NCBI GenBank assembly: GCA_002413355.1
Contig: DHWV01000100.1
Coordinates: 1-15,976, forward strand
Reading direction: 5' to 3'
Length of the DNA stretch: 15,976 bases
Source of the DNA: Desulfobulbaceae bacterium UBA5173
Lineage (GTDB): Bacteria; Desulfobacterota; Desulfobulbia; Desulfobulbales; Desulfobulbaceae
The notes under the pieces are model-generated. The model did no database searches. It was not told the DNA's origin and saw nothing but the letters and a program-made list of their open reading frames with translations. Positions 7,520 through 14,035 of this stretch are shown here, one piece after another. How positions within the stretch are numbered: position 1 is the first letter of the stretch; every line of letters starts with the position of its first letter. The translations under genes were made by a program, and so were the position numbers.

Positions 7520-8049
7520 TGCTGATCCTCCTTTTTGTTTTCCCGCCGCGACAACACCACCGCGCCGATCAGGGCGGCAAGCAGCAGTAGCGACAGCACC
7601 TCAAACGGCACGATAAAACCGTTGCTGGTTGAGAGCAAGCGGATACCGATTGCGTCAATGCTCACCGGCGCGGCGGCGTGTTGCGCGGATTCAGCCAGCA
7701 GCGGCGAAGAATTGCTTTTGAAGAAAACAAGCAGCGCACCGAGCAGACCAAGCACGATCAGCACCTTGCTGGCCTGACGGCCCGCGCTAACTCGGCTGAG
7801 ACGGTCATCCACGCCAAGATCGTTGGTCAGCAGGATGATCATCAGCATGAAGACGACAATGCCGCCGACATATAAAGCGATTTGCGCCAAAGCCACAAAC
7901 TCGAGCTGGAGCAGGATATAGATCGCGGCAGTGGCAAAAAACGAGCCGACTAGCGCGATGGCACCGTGCAGGAGATTGGGCAGGCTCACCGCCAGCAGTG
8001 ACAGAATGACAATTGCCGAGGCTAAAATATAAAAGAGAAAATTGCTCAT
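7516..8049 (-). CDS. nuoJ: NADH-quinone oxidoreductase (complex I) subunit J
   Basis: NuoJ is a five-helix membrane subunit that links the quinone chamber (NuoH) to the antiporter-like subunits. It is 177 residues. The conserved segment HGAIALVGSFFATAAIYIL followed by LEFVALAQIALYVGGIVVF (TM2-TM3) is clear; the latter contains the pi-bulge helix of the family. The charged tail RRENKKEDQQ is cytoplasmic. ATG 8049 overlaps the nuoI stop by one base (TGATG), with GGAG seven bases upstream inside nuoI. Its stop overlaps nuoK (ATGA). Confidence 0.96.
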   Translation of the reverse strand: MSNFLFYILASAIVILSLLAVSLPNLLHGAIALVGSFFATAAIYILLQLEFVALAQIALYVGGIVVFMLMIILLTNDLGVDDRLSRVSAGRQASKVLIVLGLLGALLVFFKSNSSPLLAESAQHAAAPVSIDAIGIRLLSTSNGFIVPFEVLSLLLLAALIGAVVLSRRENKKEDQQ

Positions 8050-8534
8050 CAGCAGGCTCCGTTGTCTGATTTATTGAGCACCCACGTCAGCTCGTTGCGG
8101 TCATAAACCGCCAGCTCGAAATTTTTTCCCAAGGTGATGGCACCAAACTGGCAGGCTTCCACACACAGGCCGCAAAAGGTGCATTGCGACAGGCGGTAGA
8201 TGTATTTGCCCAACACTTTTTTTCCAGCAAGGTCTTTGGTCGCCAAAACAGAAATGGTGCCGTTCGGACACGATTTTTCGCAGATGCCGCAGGCGGTGCA
8301 GGCATTCTTGCCGTTTTCATCATGCGGCATGTGCAGATGACCCCGGAAGCGGTCGAACATCTGCAGCGTGTCCCTATTTTCCGGGTACTGCTGGGTGATG
8401 GCCGTCTTCGGATTGACGAAATATTTGATCGTGATGTCCAGCCCCTTGGTCAGGGTGAAGAAGCCGGTGATTGTCTTATGCACGTAACGGCTGACAAATT
8501 CCAGCACATTTTCTTTGGTCTCTGTTGCTTTCAT
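8049..8534 (-). CDS. nuoI: Complex I subunit I, two-[4Fe-4S] ferredoxin-type protein
   Basis: NuoI carries clusters N6a and N6b, which pass electrons towards NuoB. The 161-residue protein has two four-cysteine motifs: Cys79-82-85-89 (CTACGICEKSCPNG) and Cys118-121-124-128 (CTFCGLCVEACQFGAI). In the second motif the proline that normally follows the last cysteine is glutamine. The 'CPNGTI' and 'CTFCGLC' wording is, from memory, closer to NuoI of complexes without NuoEFG than to the E. coli protein. The N-terminal amphipathic region (FVSRYVHKTITGFFTLTKGL) fits membrane anchoring on NuoH. There is no good ribosome binding site before ATG 8534; it overlaps a tiny ORF (8531-8587) in an ATGA junction and lies 59 bases after nuoH. 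Confidence 0.95.
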   Translation of the reverse strand: MKATETKENVLEFVSRYVHKTITGFFTLTKGLDITIKYFVNPKTAITQQYPENRDTLQMFDRFRGHLHMPHDENGKNACTACGICEKSCPNGTISVLATKDLAGKKVLGKYIYRLSQCTFCGLCVEACQFGAITLGKNFELAVYDRNELTWVLNKSDNGAC

Positions 8535-8587
8535 GGGACGCTATTGTGATGTGGAATGGTGGAGACAGAGAGTTTGCCCAAAAACAT
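8531..8587 (-). CDS. Possible 18-residue leader ORF coupled to nuoI
   Basis: A tiny frame MFLGKLSVSTIPHHNSVP starts nine bases after the nuoH stop codon and ends at a TGA that overlaps the nuoI ATG (ATGA). nuoI itself lacks an obvious Shine-Dalgarno sequence, so reinitiation after this frame is conceivable. It could equally be chance; the ORF has no clear ribosome binding site beyond a GGCGGG at the nuoH end. Confidence 0.2.
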   Translation of the reverse strand: MFLGKLSVSTIPHHNSVP

Positions 8588-8593
8588 GCGGAA

Positions 8594-9685
8594 TCAACCC
8601 GCCCAGCCTTGCGCGACAAATAGTCCGGCCAGCATCAGCAGGAGGAGATTAGCAGGCAGCATGATCCGCCATTCCAGATACATGAGCTGATCAACCCGGA
8701 CTCTGGGGAATGTCCAGCGGAACCACATATACAGGAAGACGATCAGGAAGGCCTTGGCAAAAAAACAGATGAATCCAGGAATCAGACTCAGAATTGGATC
8801 AATCACCGGCAGACCGAAAAGCGGCGCATGAAAGCCGCCAAGAAAGAACGTGGTGACTAAGCACGAGGAAACAAACATGTTGACGAATTCGCCCAAAAAA
8901 AACATGGCGAAGCCGATGCCTGAATATTCGGTGGCAAACCCACCGGTCAGCTCGGATTCCGCTTCAGCAATGTCGAAGGGCGTGCGGTTCAGTTCGGCAG
9001 TAGAGGCGACCAGATACATAATGAAGGCCAAAATGCCGAGGAAAGGCAGCTTGAATATCCACCAGTCAAAAATTGTGCCTTGCTGCGCCAAGACAATGCC
9101 GCGCAATGAAGCAGTGCCGGAAAGCATGACAATCAGCAGCATGAGCAGGGCAAGAGAAATCTCGAACGAAACCATCTGCGCGCCGGAGCGCATTGCGCCA
9201 AGCAGCGAATATTTGTTGTTCGAGGCCCAGCCTGCGAGAAGAATGCCAAGAACGCTCAGGCCGGACACGCCCAGCACATAGAGCACACCGCCTGCGGGAT
9301 CAGCCACTTGCAGGTGGTGGTCAAAGGGGATGATAGCCAGAATGAGAAAAGCCGCACTGACCGGCAAAAGCGGTGCAAGGAAAAAAATAAAGGTATCAGC
9401 ACCTTCTGGCTTGAGAATCTCTTTGAAAATAGCTTTGATGCCGTCAGCTAACGCTTGCAGCAGACCATGCGGCCCGACCCGCATCGGCCCAAAGCGAAGC
9501 TGAAAATGCGCTGACACCTTGCGTTCTAAGTAAATCAGCACCGCTCCCAGCGAGCCGACCAAGGCCATCAAGCTGAGAAGGGCGATCAGCCCATTGATCA
9601 CTGCGGCAACGTGCGGCGGAAAAAGGCTGCGGACGGCATCGCCAATGAAATTGTTGACCGGATACAGTTCTGCGGAAGGCATCAT
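8594..9685 (-). CDS. nuoH: NADH-quinone oxidoreductase (complex I) subunit H
   Basis: NuoH is the membrane subunit that forms the quinone-binding chamber together with NuoB and NuoD. It is 363 residues with about eight membrane segments. Family signatures are clear: LERKVSAHFQLRFGPMRVGP (53-72), GWASNNKYSLLGAMRS (152-167), and ELNRTPFDIAEAESELTGGF (231-250) with its acidic residues facing the quinone cavity, then EYSGIGFAMFFLGEF. ATG 9685 has AGGTG about eight bases upstream; a second ATG follows directly. It begins 18 bases after nuoD, where E. coli-type operons carry nuoE, nuoF and nuoG between these genes. Confidence 0.97.
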   Translation of the reverse strand: MMPSAELYPVNNFIGDAVRSLFPPHVAAVINGLIALLSLMALVGSLGAVLIYLERKVSAHFQLRFGPMRVGPHGLLQALADGIKAIFKEILKPEGADTFIFFLAPLLPVSAAFLILAIIPFDHHLQVADPAGGVLYVLGVSGLSVLGILLAGWASNNKYSLLGAMRSGAQMVSFEISLALLMLLIVMLSGTASLRGIVLAQQGTIFDWWIFKLPFLGILAFIMYLVASTAELNRTPFDIAEAESELTGGFATEYSGIGFAMFFLGEFVNMFVSSCLVTTFFLGGFHAPLFGLPVIDPILSLIPGFICFFAKAFLIVFLYMWFRWTFPRVRVDQLMYLEWRIMLPANLLLLMLAGLFVAQGWAG

Positions 9686-9703
9686 GGCGTGTTCACCTAA
9701 AAA

Positions 9704-10906
9704 TTAGCGGTCAATGTCCGGGATGACCAAGTCAAGCGTGGACATGATGGTGATCAGATCGGCCACCTTGTGTCCGGCGGCGATTTCATTCAGCACGCTC
9801 AGATTGGAGAAATTCGGGGAGCGGTATTTGAGCCGGTAGGGCGTGGTGCCGCCGTCAGAGACGATGTACACGCCGAGCAGACCGCGCGGTGTCTCCACCT
9901 GGCTGTAATAACTACCCTTTGGCAGCTTGTAATTCTGCTTGGGCTGGCTGCGGTGTGGGCCGCCGGGGAAACGGACAACAGCCTGCTCCAGAATCCGCAG
10001 CGATTGTTCCATCTCCTCCATGCGAACTTGGCAGCGGTCGTAGCTGTCGCCGACACGACCGAGCGGAACGTCGAAATCAAACTGATTGTAGATCGAATAC
10101 GGATTGTTTTTGCGGACATCATAATTGATGCCAGAACCGCGCAATACGCCGCCCGTACAGCCATACGACAGGGCGGTTTCTTTAGACATGAGGCCGATTC
10201 CTTTGGTACGCTCAAGGAAGATGATGTTTCTGTTCAGTAAATTGTTGTATTCGTCCAGCACCTTGCGCAGGGCACTGATCACATTCTTGACGCGGGGAAT
10301 GAAGGTGTCTGGCACATCAAGCGAAGAGCCACCGGGCCGGAAGTAGTTCACGGTCAGCCGTGCACCGCACATTTCCTCGAAGATGTCGTTGATCAGCTCG
10401 CGTTCGCGGAAGCCATAGAAAAAGGTACTGAATCCGCCCATATCCATGCCCAGAACACCCCACCAGAGCAGGTGGGACTGAAGCCGTTGCAGCTCGCTGA
10501 CTATCACCCGGATGTATTCGCCGCGTTCCGGCACGCCGATGTCAAGAGCCTGCTCGACCACCATGCAGAGGCAGAGGTTGTTGGAGAACGCGGAGAGGTA
10601 ATCGAGGCGGTCGGAGAGATGGATGTTCTGGATGTAGGTCTGGCTTTCTGCCATCTTCTCAATACCGCGATGGATGTAGCCGAGATGCGGCACCGCTTCC
10701 ACCACGGTCTCGCCATTGAGCCGCACCACGACCCGGAGCACGCCGTGGGTGCTGGGGTGCTGCGGCCCGATGTTGACGAAAAATTCCTCGGATTCCTCGT
10801 CGTCCGGCGGCGGCAGCCTGAAGCCTTCCGGTAGCTGGGTGTCAGGGGTGTCGTTGCTGAAGGATTGCGTGATCATTGCTTTGTTATTCGTTTCCGTGTC
10901 CAACAT
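9704..10906 (-). CDS. nuoD: NADH-quinone oxidoreductase (complex I) subunit D
   Basis: NuoD is the 49-kDa-type subunit, derived from the [NiFe]-hydrogenase large subunit, which forms the quinone site with NuoB. It is 400 residues. The quinone-site elements are visible: GPQHPSTHG (47-55, with the His in the first loop) and SDRLDYL (98-104, with Tyr103 as the quinone-binding tyrosine). The C-terminus DLVIPDIDR lacks the nickel-binding cysteines of hydrogenases, as expected. The N-terminal 40 residues are acidic and poorly conserved; ATG 10906 has only a weak GGCGG upstream, and Met11 (10876) is an alternative. It is a separate gene rather than part of a CD fusion. It follows arfB by 26 bases instead of following nuoC directly. 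Confidence 0.96.
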   Translation of the reverse strand: MLDTETNNKAMITQSFSNDTPDTQLPEGFRLPPPDDEESEEFFVNIGPQHPSTHGVLRVVVRLNGETVVEAVPHLGYIHRGIEKMAESQTYIQNIHLSDRLDYLSAFSNNLCLCMVVEQALDIGVPERGEYIRVIVSELQRLQSHLLWWGVLGMDMGGFSTFFYGFRERELINDIFEEMCGARLTVNYFRPGGSSLDVPDTFIPRVKNVISALRKVLDEYNNLLNRNIIFLERTKGIGLMSKETALSYGCTGGVLRGSGINYDVRKNNPYSIYNQFDFDVPLGRVGDSYDRCQVRMEEMEQSLRILEQAVVRFPGGPHRSQPKQNYKLPKGSYYSQVETPRGLLGVYIVSDGGTTPYRLKYRSPNFSNLSVLNEIAAGHKVADLITIMSTLDLVIPDIDR

Positions 10907-10932
10907 ATCGCCGCCGCATTGCGGAACATTGC

Positions 10933-11349
10933 TTAATTTTCCAGCACCATGCCGCGCAGCAGCTTGATTCTGCCCTGCCGCGTCTTCCTATTCAGCCGTT
11001 TTTCCTGAGCTGCTTGCGTGATTTTCGTCGGCCTGCGCAGCTTCTGTACGATCATCGCTTGGTTGATCAAATCCCGCAGACGCTCCAACGCGTCCTGACG
11101 GTTCTGCTCTTGGGTGCGGTGCTGCTGGGCTTTGATTATGATCACGCCATCTTTGCTCACCCGCGCATCCTTGAGGAGCTGCAAACGCTGCTTGCAGATA
11201 TCTGGCAACGAAGAAGCGTTGATGTCAAAACGAAGATGAATCGCCGAGGCCACTTTGTTCACATTCTGCCCGCCAGCTCCCTGCGCCCGGATGGCCAGCA
11301 TTTCAATCTCATGATTTGGAATGGAGATGTTGCGGCAGATGTGGAGCAT
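10933..11349 (-). CDS. arfB: Alternative ribosome-rescue factor ArfB (YaeJ), peptidyl-tRNA hydrolase
   Basis: ArfB hydrolyses peptidyl-tRNA on ribosomes stalled at the end of a non-stop mRNA. The 138-residue protein has the class-I release factor core with GGQ at 26-28 (AQGAGGQNVNKVASAIHLRF) and the basic C-terminal tail (about 102-134, including RRPTKITQAAQEKRLNRKTR) that enters the empty mRNA channel. Its length matches E. coli YaeJ (140). The absence of a codon-recognition domain rules out RF1/RF2. ATG 11349 lies one base after the toxin stop, with AGG eight bases upstream. It has no known link to complex I and appears as a passenger in the insertion between nuoBC and nuoD. Confidence 0.93.
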   Translation of the reverse strand: MLHICRNISIPNHEIEMLAIRAQGAGGQNVNKVASAIHLRFDINASSLPDICKQRLQLLKDARVSKDGVIIIKAQQHRTQEQNRQDALERLRDLINQAMIVQKLRRPTKITQAAQEKRLNRKTRQGRIKLLRGMVLEN

Positions 11350-11350
11350 G

Positions 11351-11734
11351 TTAACTACCTGTCAGGTAATTTGCAATTTCATTCATCACGTCTGCGAGAT
11401 CAGGGCCGACCGATTGAACTGTTGTTTTTGGCGTATGCTTATGATCTTGAAACCCAAGATCAGGTTTGTGCGCAGCGTTATCGTACCGGAAGCGCAGCAC
11501 AGCCTGAGCATCTTGGTAATGAAATGAATACATTTTTTTCTCTATGGTGGTGCGAAAATCAAGATATTCTTTGAAAAACAACACTGAACCATCAACAAAT
11601 GTCAAAATTCCCTTCAGCAATCCAATCTGTTCTGTCCGCATGTCTGCGGTCAATTCAGAAGTGACAAGTAAACTACATTGGCTGAATTCAGCAATATGCC
11701 TCTGAACATCAGCGGCATACTCACTGAACAGCAT
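11351..11734 (-). CDS. TumE/DUF6516-like toxin of a toxin-antitoxin pair
   Basis: The 127-residue protein resembles the TumE/DUF6516 toxin family, whose members are small alpha/beta proteins encoded next to an antitoxin. Visible family features are a 'FVDGSVLFFKEYLDF' strand region (47-60), YSFHYQDA (69-76), LRFRYDNAAHKPDL (80-93) and DHKH (97-100), the last being the conserved histidine-rich end. The start ATG 11734 lies inside the antitoxin gene (14-base overlap), so the two are co-translated. A counted sample (11581-11640) is 43% G+C, lower than the nuo genes. The assignment rests on motif memory; the molecular target is not known to me. Confidence 0.75.
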   Translation of the reverse strand: MLFSEYAADVQRHIAEFSQCSLLVTSELTADMRTEQIGLLKGILTFVDGSVLFFKEYLDFRTTIEKKMYSFHYQDAQAVLRFRYDNAAHKPDLGFQDHKHTPKTTVQSVGPDLADVMNEIANYLTGS

Positions 11735-12014
11735 ATTCTATATCTTGCAGCAGATGAAGCTCTTCCAATACAGCCTGCCTCAGTTGCAACTCTCCCATCC
11801 AGCTTACATAGTCGTCATCGCCGCCTGTCAAGTCCTCCGCTGTGCAGTCGTGCAGGAACTGATCAGAAGACATGTTATATTTTTCTTCAAATCGCTGAAT
11901 CTCTTTTTCCGTCTTCCTTAGCCCTAATTCAATCCGTTTCATCTTAGCGGCAATCGCAGATTGAATAACAGGCAACGCATTCTGCTGATCAGAAGCAACG
12001 TGGAGTCTCAGCAT
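11721..12014 (-). CDS. Small antitoxin partner of the TumE-like toxin
   Basis: A 97-residue, mostly helical protein. The central part FEEKYNMSSDQFLHD (42-56), the acidic GGDDDYVSW stretch (64-72) and the following helix match the pattern 'xxEKYGMSSEEF...DD..W' that I associate with small antitoxins encoded before DUF6516-type toxins. There is no helix-turn-helix of the kind in the founding TumA, so autoregulation by DNA binding is not evident. ATG 12014 lies two bases after the nuoBC stop, so it is probably translated by coupling from nuoBC; the only Shine-Dalgarno-like AAGG is about 12 bases upstream, inside nuoBC. This dependence on a respiratory gene for expression is unusual for an antitoxin. 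Confidence 0.72.
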   Translation of the reverse strand: MLRLHVASDQQNALPVIQSAIAAKMKRIELGLRKTEKEIQRFEEKYNMSSDQFLHDCTAEDLTGGDDDYVSWMGELQLRQAVLEELHLLQDIEYAVQ

Positions 12015-12016
12015 TT

Positions 12017-13273
12017 TTAATACGGCCTTTTAACCACTCGCGTTGGGTCGTCATAGTCCTTGCGCAGCGGGTAGCCGGGGAAATCGTTTCCCAAGAAAAT
12101 CCGCCGCAGGTCAGGATGATTGCGGAAGCGCACTCCGAAGAAATCATATACCTCGCGCTCATGCCATTCTGCGCCACGATAGAGATCAGAGATTGTTTCA
12201 ATCTCTGCATCGCCGGTATCGGCCTGCTTTGCCGCTTTGCTGCGGAAGAAGAGTTTGTGGCCGTCACGGCAGGACAGAAGCTGGACAACGATATCAAAAT
12301 GCGTTTTCCAATCCACGCAGGTAAGCTGAATGAGCATGTCTAAGCCAAGACTCTGCTCGTTCTTTACGTATTCAGCAAATTCACGGTACTGCTCCGGCGG
12401 AACAACCAAATCAAGAATATAATCTGGCCCAAGCTCGGCTGCCTGCTTTGGACTGATGCCCGGATGACCATAGACTTCGACTGCCGGAAATTCTTCCTGA
12501 ATCATTTGCAGCAGCGTCCAGTTGCTGATGCCCTGCGCTGCCGGTTTTCTGCGCGGCGGAGTTGGAAATTCCTCTTTCTTCAGGCGGGCGGACTTGGGCG
12601 CGGCAGGAGCGGATGGATTGTCGCGTTTAAACTGCTCGCGGGCCTCACGCAGCTCCTCATCACGCTGCTTTTCCCGCACTGCCCATTCTTTTTGCGCCAC
12701 GCTGAAAAGGTCTTCAAAGGGCGTTGTCAGCGTGCTGCCGACCCGCCACGGTCGGCGGCGGCCTTCCTGCTTGATTTTTTCCTGTAGCTGTAGAATGCCT
12801 TGAATCAGGGCTTCGGGACGGGGCGGGCAGCCGGGAATATAGACATCCACGGGCACCAGCCGGTCGCCGCCTTTGATCACCGAGTAGGAGTCATAATAAA
12901 ACGGTCCACCGGAAATGGCGCAGGATCCCATCGCGATGATGTATTTAGGAGCGGGCATCTGCTCGTACAGCGTGACCACGTTTTTAGCCATTTTTTCCGT
13001 GATGGTGCCGGCAAGAATGATCATGTCGGCTTGGCGGACGCTGGCGCGCATGACCTCATAGCCAAAACGGGCCAAGTCATGCCGAGCGGCAATTGTTGAC
13101 ATCATCTCAATCGCACAGCAGGAAGTGGCATAAACCAGTGGCCAGACTGAATTCGCCCGCCCCCACGCCACCAACAGCTCAACAGCGTCAACCAGCTTGA
13201 CACCGCCGGGCAACTGCTCAATCAATTCGCCGCTCTGTCTGACTAATGCGGATGCGCCGTTGTTTACTCCCAT
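12017..13273 (-). CDS. nuoBC: Fused complex I subunits B and C (NuoBC)
   Basis: One frame encodes NuoB (cluster N2) followed by NuoC. I start at ATG 13273 because AAGGGAG lies seven bases upstream; a GTG at 13294 would add seven residues and deepen the nuoA overlap to 31 bases. Numbered from this ATG (418 residues), the N2 ligands are Cys52, Cys53 (YATSCCAIEMM), Cys118 (MGSCAISGGPF) and Cys149 (IPGCPPRPEAL). Residues about 195-247 form a charged, Pro/Ala-rich linker. The NuoC domain follows, with the signature WHEREVYDFFGVRF (370-383) and HPDLRRIFL...GYPLRKDY. The NuoCD fusion is well known from E. coli; a B-C fusion with separate D is less common. The following gene, two bases on, is an antitoxin, not nuoD. 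Confidence 0.95.
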   Translation of the reverse strand: MGVNNGASALVRQSGELIEQLPGGVKLVDAVELLVAWGRANSVWPLVYATSCCAIEMMSTIAARHDLARFGYEVMRASVRQADMIILAGTITEKMAKNVVTLYEQMPAPKYIIAMGSCAISGGPFYYDSYSVIKGGDRLVPVDVYIPGCPPRPEALIQGILQLQEKIKQEGRRRPWRVGSTLTTPFEDLFSVAQKEWAVREKQRDEELREAREQFKRDNPSAPAAPKSARLKKEEFPTPPRRKPAAQGISNWTLLQMIQEEFPAVEVYGHPGISPKQAAELGPDYILDLVVPPEQYREFAEYVKNEQSLGLDMLIQLTCVDWKTHFDIVVQLLSCRDGHKLFFRSKAAKQADTGDAEIETISDLYRGAEWHEREVYDFFGVRFRNHPDLRRIFLGNDFPGYPLRKDYDDPTRVVKRPY

Positions 13274-13647
13274 ACCAGAACTCCCTTGCGCCACGCATAC
13301 AGCAGGCCGACAAACAGGATGAACATGAAGAAAAACAGCTCGATATACAGCAAATTAATAGTGACTCCGCCTGCCATGCCGCCGACGGCTGCGCGGAAAA
13401 TTTTCATACAAGGAAAGAGGAAGAGCGATTCGATGTCGAAGAGCAGGAAGAGCAGGGCGAAAATGTAAAAGGCGACTTTGAAACGGATACGCGCGTCGCC
13501 GATGGGAGTTTCGGAGCACTCATAGGCTTGCCGTTTATGCAGACTGTCCGGCGAGCGGTAGGAAAGCAATTTGGCGAGCAGAATTGCCCCACCTGCGAAG
13601 ATCGCGCCGAGAAAGGCGGTAAAACCAATCAGTATATAACTTTCCAT
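13264..13647 (-). CDS. nuoA: NADH-quinone oxidoreductase (complex I) subunit A
   Basis: NuoA is a three-helix membrane subunit at the junction of the peripheral and membrane arms. It is 127 residues. The cytoplasmic loop YECSETPIGDARIRF (42-56) and TM2 FALLFLLFDIESLFLFP, with Asp71 and Glu73 (E. coli D79 and E81), are diagnostic. The start ATG 13647 has AGGCG eight bases upstream. It is the first gene of the operon, about 190 bases downstream of the predicted promoter, and its end overlaps nuoBC by ten bases. Confidence 0.96.
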   Translation of the reverse strand: MESYILIGFTAFLGAIFAGGAILLAKLLSYRSPDSLHKRQAYECSETPIGDARIRFKVAFYIFALLFLLFDIESLFLFPCMKIFRAAVGGMAGGVTINLLYIELFFFMFILFVGLLYAWRKGVLVWE

Positions 13648-13755
13648 GATGTTCGCCTGCGCTGAATTGATGCGTCTGCGGCAAATATTCCCTCTGCCTC
13701 AGGCTCACCACCAGTGAAGATCAAATCTGTTTGCTTGTCAAGAAGAAAAATACCT

Positions 13756-13773
13756 GCAATCTGTGAAGATTGC
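13756..13773 (-). promoter_or_regulatory. Hairpin in the nuo 5' leader
   Basis: GCAATC-TTCACA-GATTGC (minus strand) is a perfect six-base-pair stem with a six-base loop, followed four bases later by a T-rich run (ATTTTTCTTCTT). If transcription starts near 13841, this lies in the untranslated leader of nuoA. It could stabilise the leader or act as a weak attenuator; the gap before the T-run makes a strong terminator unlikely. Confidence 0.3.
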
Positions 13774-13847
13774 TTGCGCTGCCGTTACCACATGACAGCC
13801 GTGACATCTGCTGCATTCCCGGCAGTCGAAATTGGCGAAAATTTTTT

Positions 13848-13876
13848 ATTATAGCAGCGTCCTTCTTATCAGTCAA
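13848..13876 (-). promoter_or_regulatory. Sigma70-type promoter of the nuo operon
   Basis: On the minus strand TTGACT (13876-13871) is followed by a 17-base spacer and a perfect TATAAT (13853-13848). The predicted start is near 13841, giving a leader of roughly 190 bases to nuoA. The match is one base short of full consensus with optimal spacing, so this is a strong candidate. The -35 box is part of an inverted repeat (13869-13907). Confidence 0.75.
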
Positions 13877-13907
13877 ATAAATAATTGCTATAAGCAAAAT
13901 TGACTGA
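13869..13907. promoter_or_regulatory. Inverted repeat over the nuo -35 region, possible operator
   Basis: TCAGTCAA (13869-13876) and TTGACTGA (13900-13907) are perfect 8-base inverted arms. Between them, TTGCT-ATA-AGCAA (13885-13897) forms a second, slightly off-centre inverted repeat. The left arm contains the nuo -35 box on the minus strand. Such symmetry next to a promoter is what a dimeric regulator would bind; no regulator is identified. It does not resemble the NikR operator as I know it from E. coli (GTATGA-N16-TCATAC). Confidence 0.45.
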
Positions 13908-13960
13908 ACTGGCAAGCCGCCGAGGTAGCTGTTTTTCCGCAGGACAGCGGAGATGCCCGC

Positions 13961-13990
13961 TTGACGGAAGCGGCAGCGGCAGGGTACTAT
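13961..13990 (+). promoter_or_regulatory. Candidate promoter of the M48 protease-nikR transcript
   Basis: TTGACG (13961-13966), an 18-base spacer and TACTAT (13985-13990) form a reasonable sigma70-type promoter. The predicted start near 13997 lies about 40 bases before ATG 14036. It sits back-to-back with the nuo promoter. The presence of a promoter here also argues against translation starting at the TTG at 13961. Confidence 0.5.
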
Positions 13991-14035
13991 GCGGCAGACT
14001 GTTTCCTATTTTGTGAAAAAGCGGAGCACTATGAC

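Noticed and set aside
10876..11574. Plus-strand open frame of 232 residues opposite arfB and the toxin gene
   Set aside because: The opposite strand encodes recognisable ArfB and TumE-like proteins across the same span, and the predicted peptide resembles nothing.
13274..13294. GTG start for nuoBC seven codons upstream
   Set aside because: ATG 13273 has AAGGGAG at ideal spacing, while the GTG has no ribosome binding site.
13721..13915. Minus-strand open frame of 64 residues in the divergent control region
   Set aside because: It would begin upstream of the predicted nuo -10 and -35 boxes, has no good ribosome binding site, and no recognisable similarity.
13961..14035. N-terminal extension of the M48 protease from a TTG codon
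   Set aside because: The extension would place residues ahead of a clean signal peptide and covers a candidate promoter; ATG 14036 has GGAG at good spacing.
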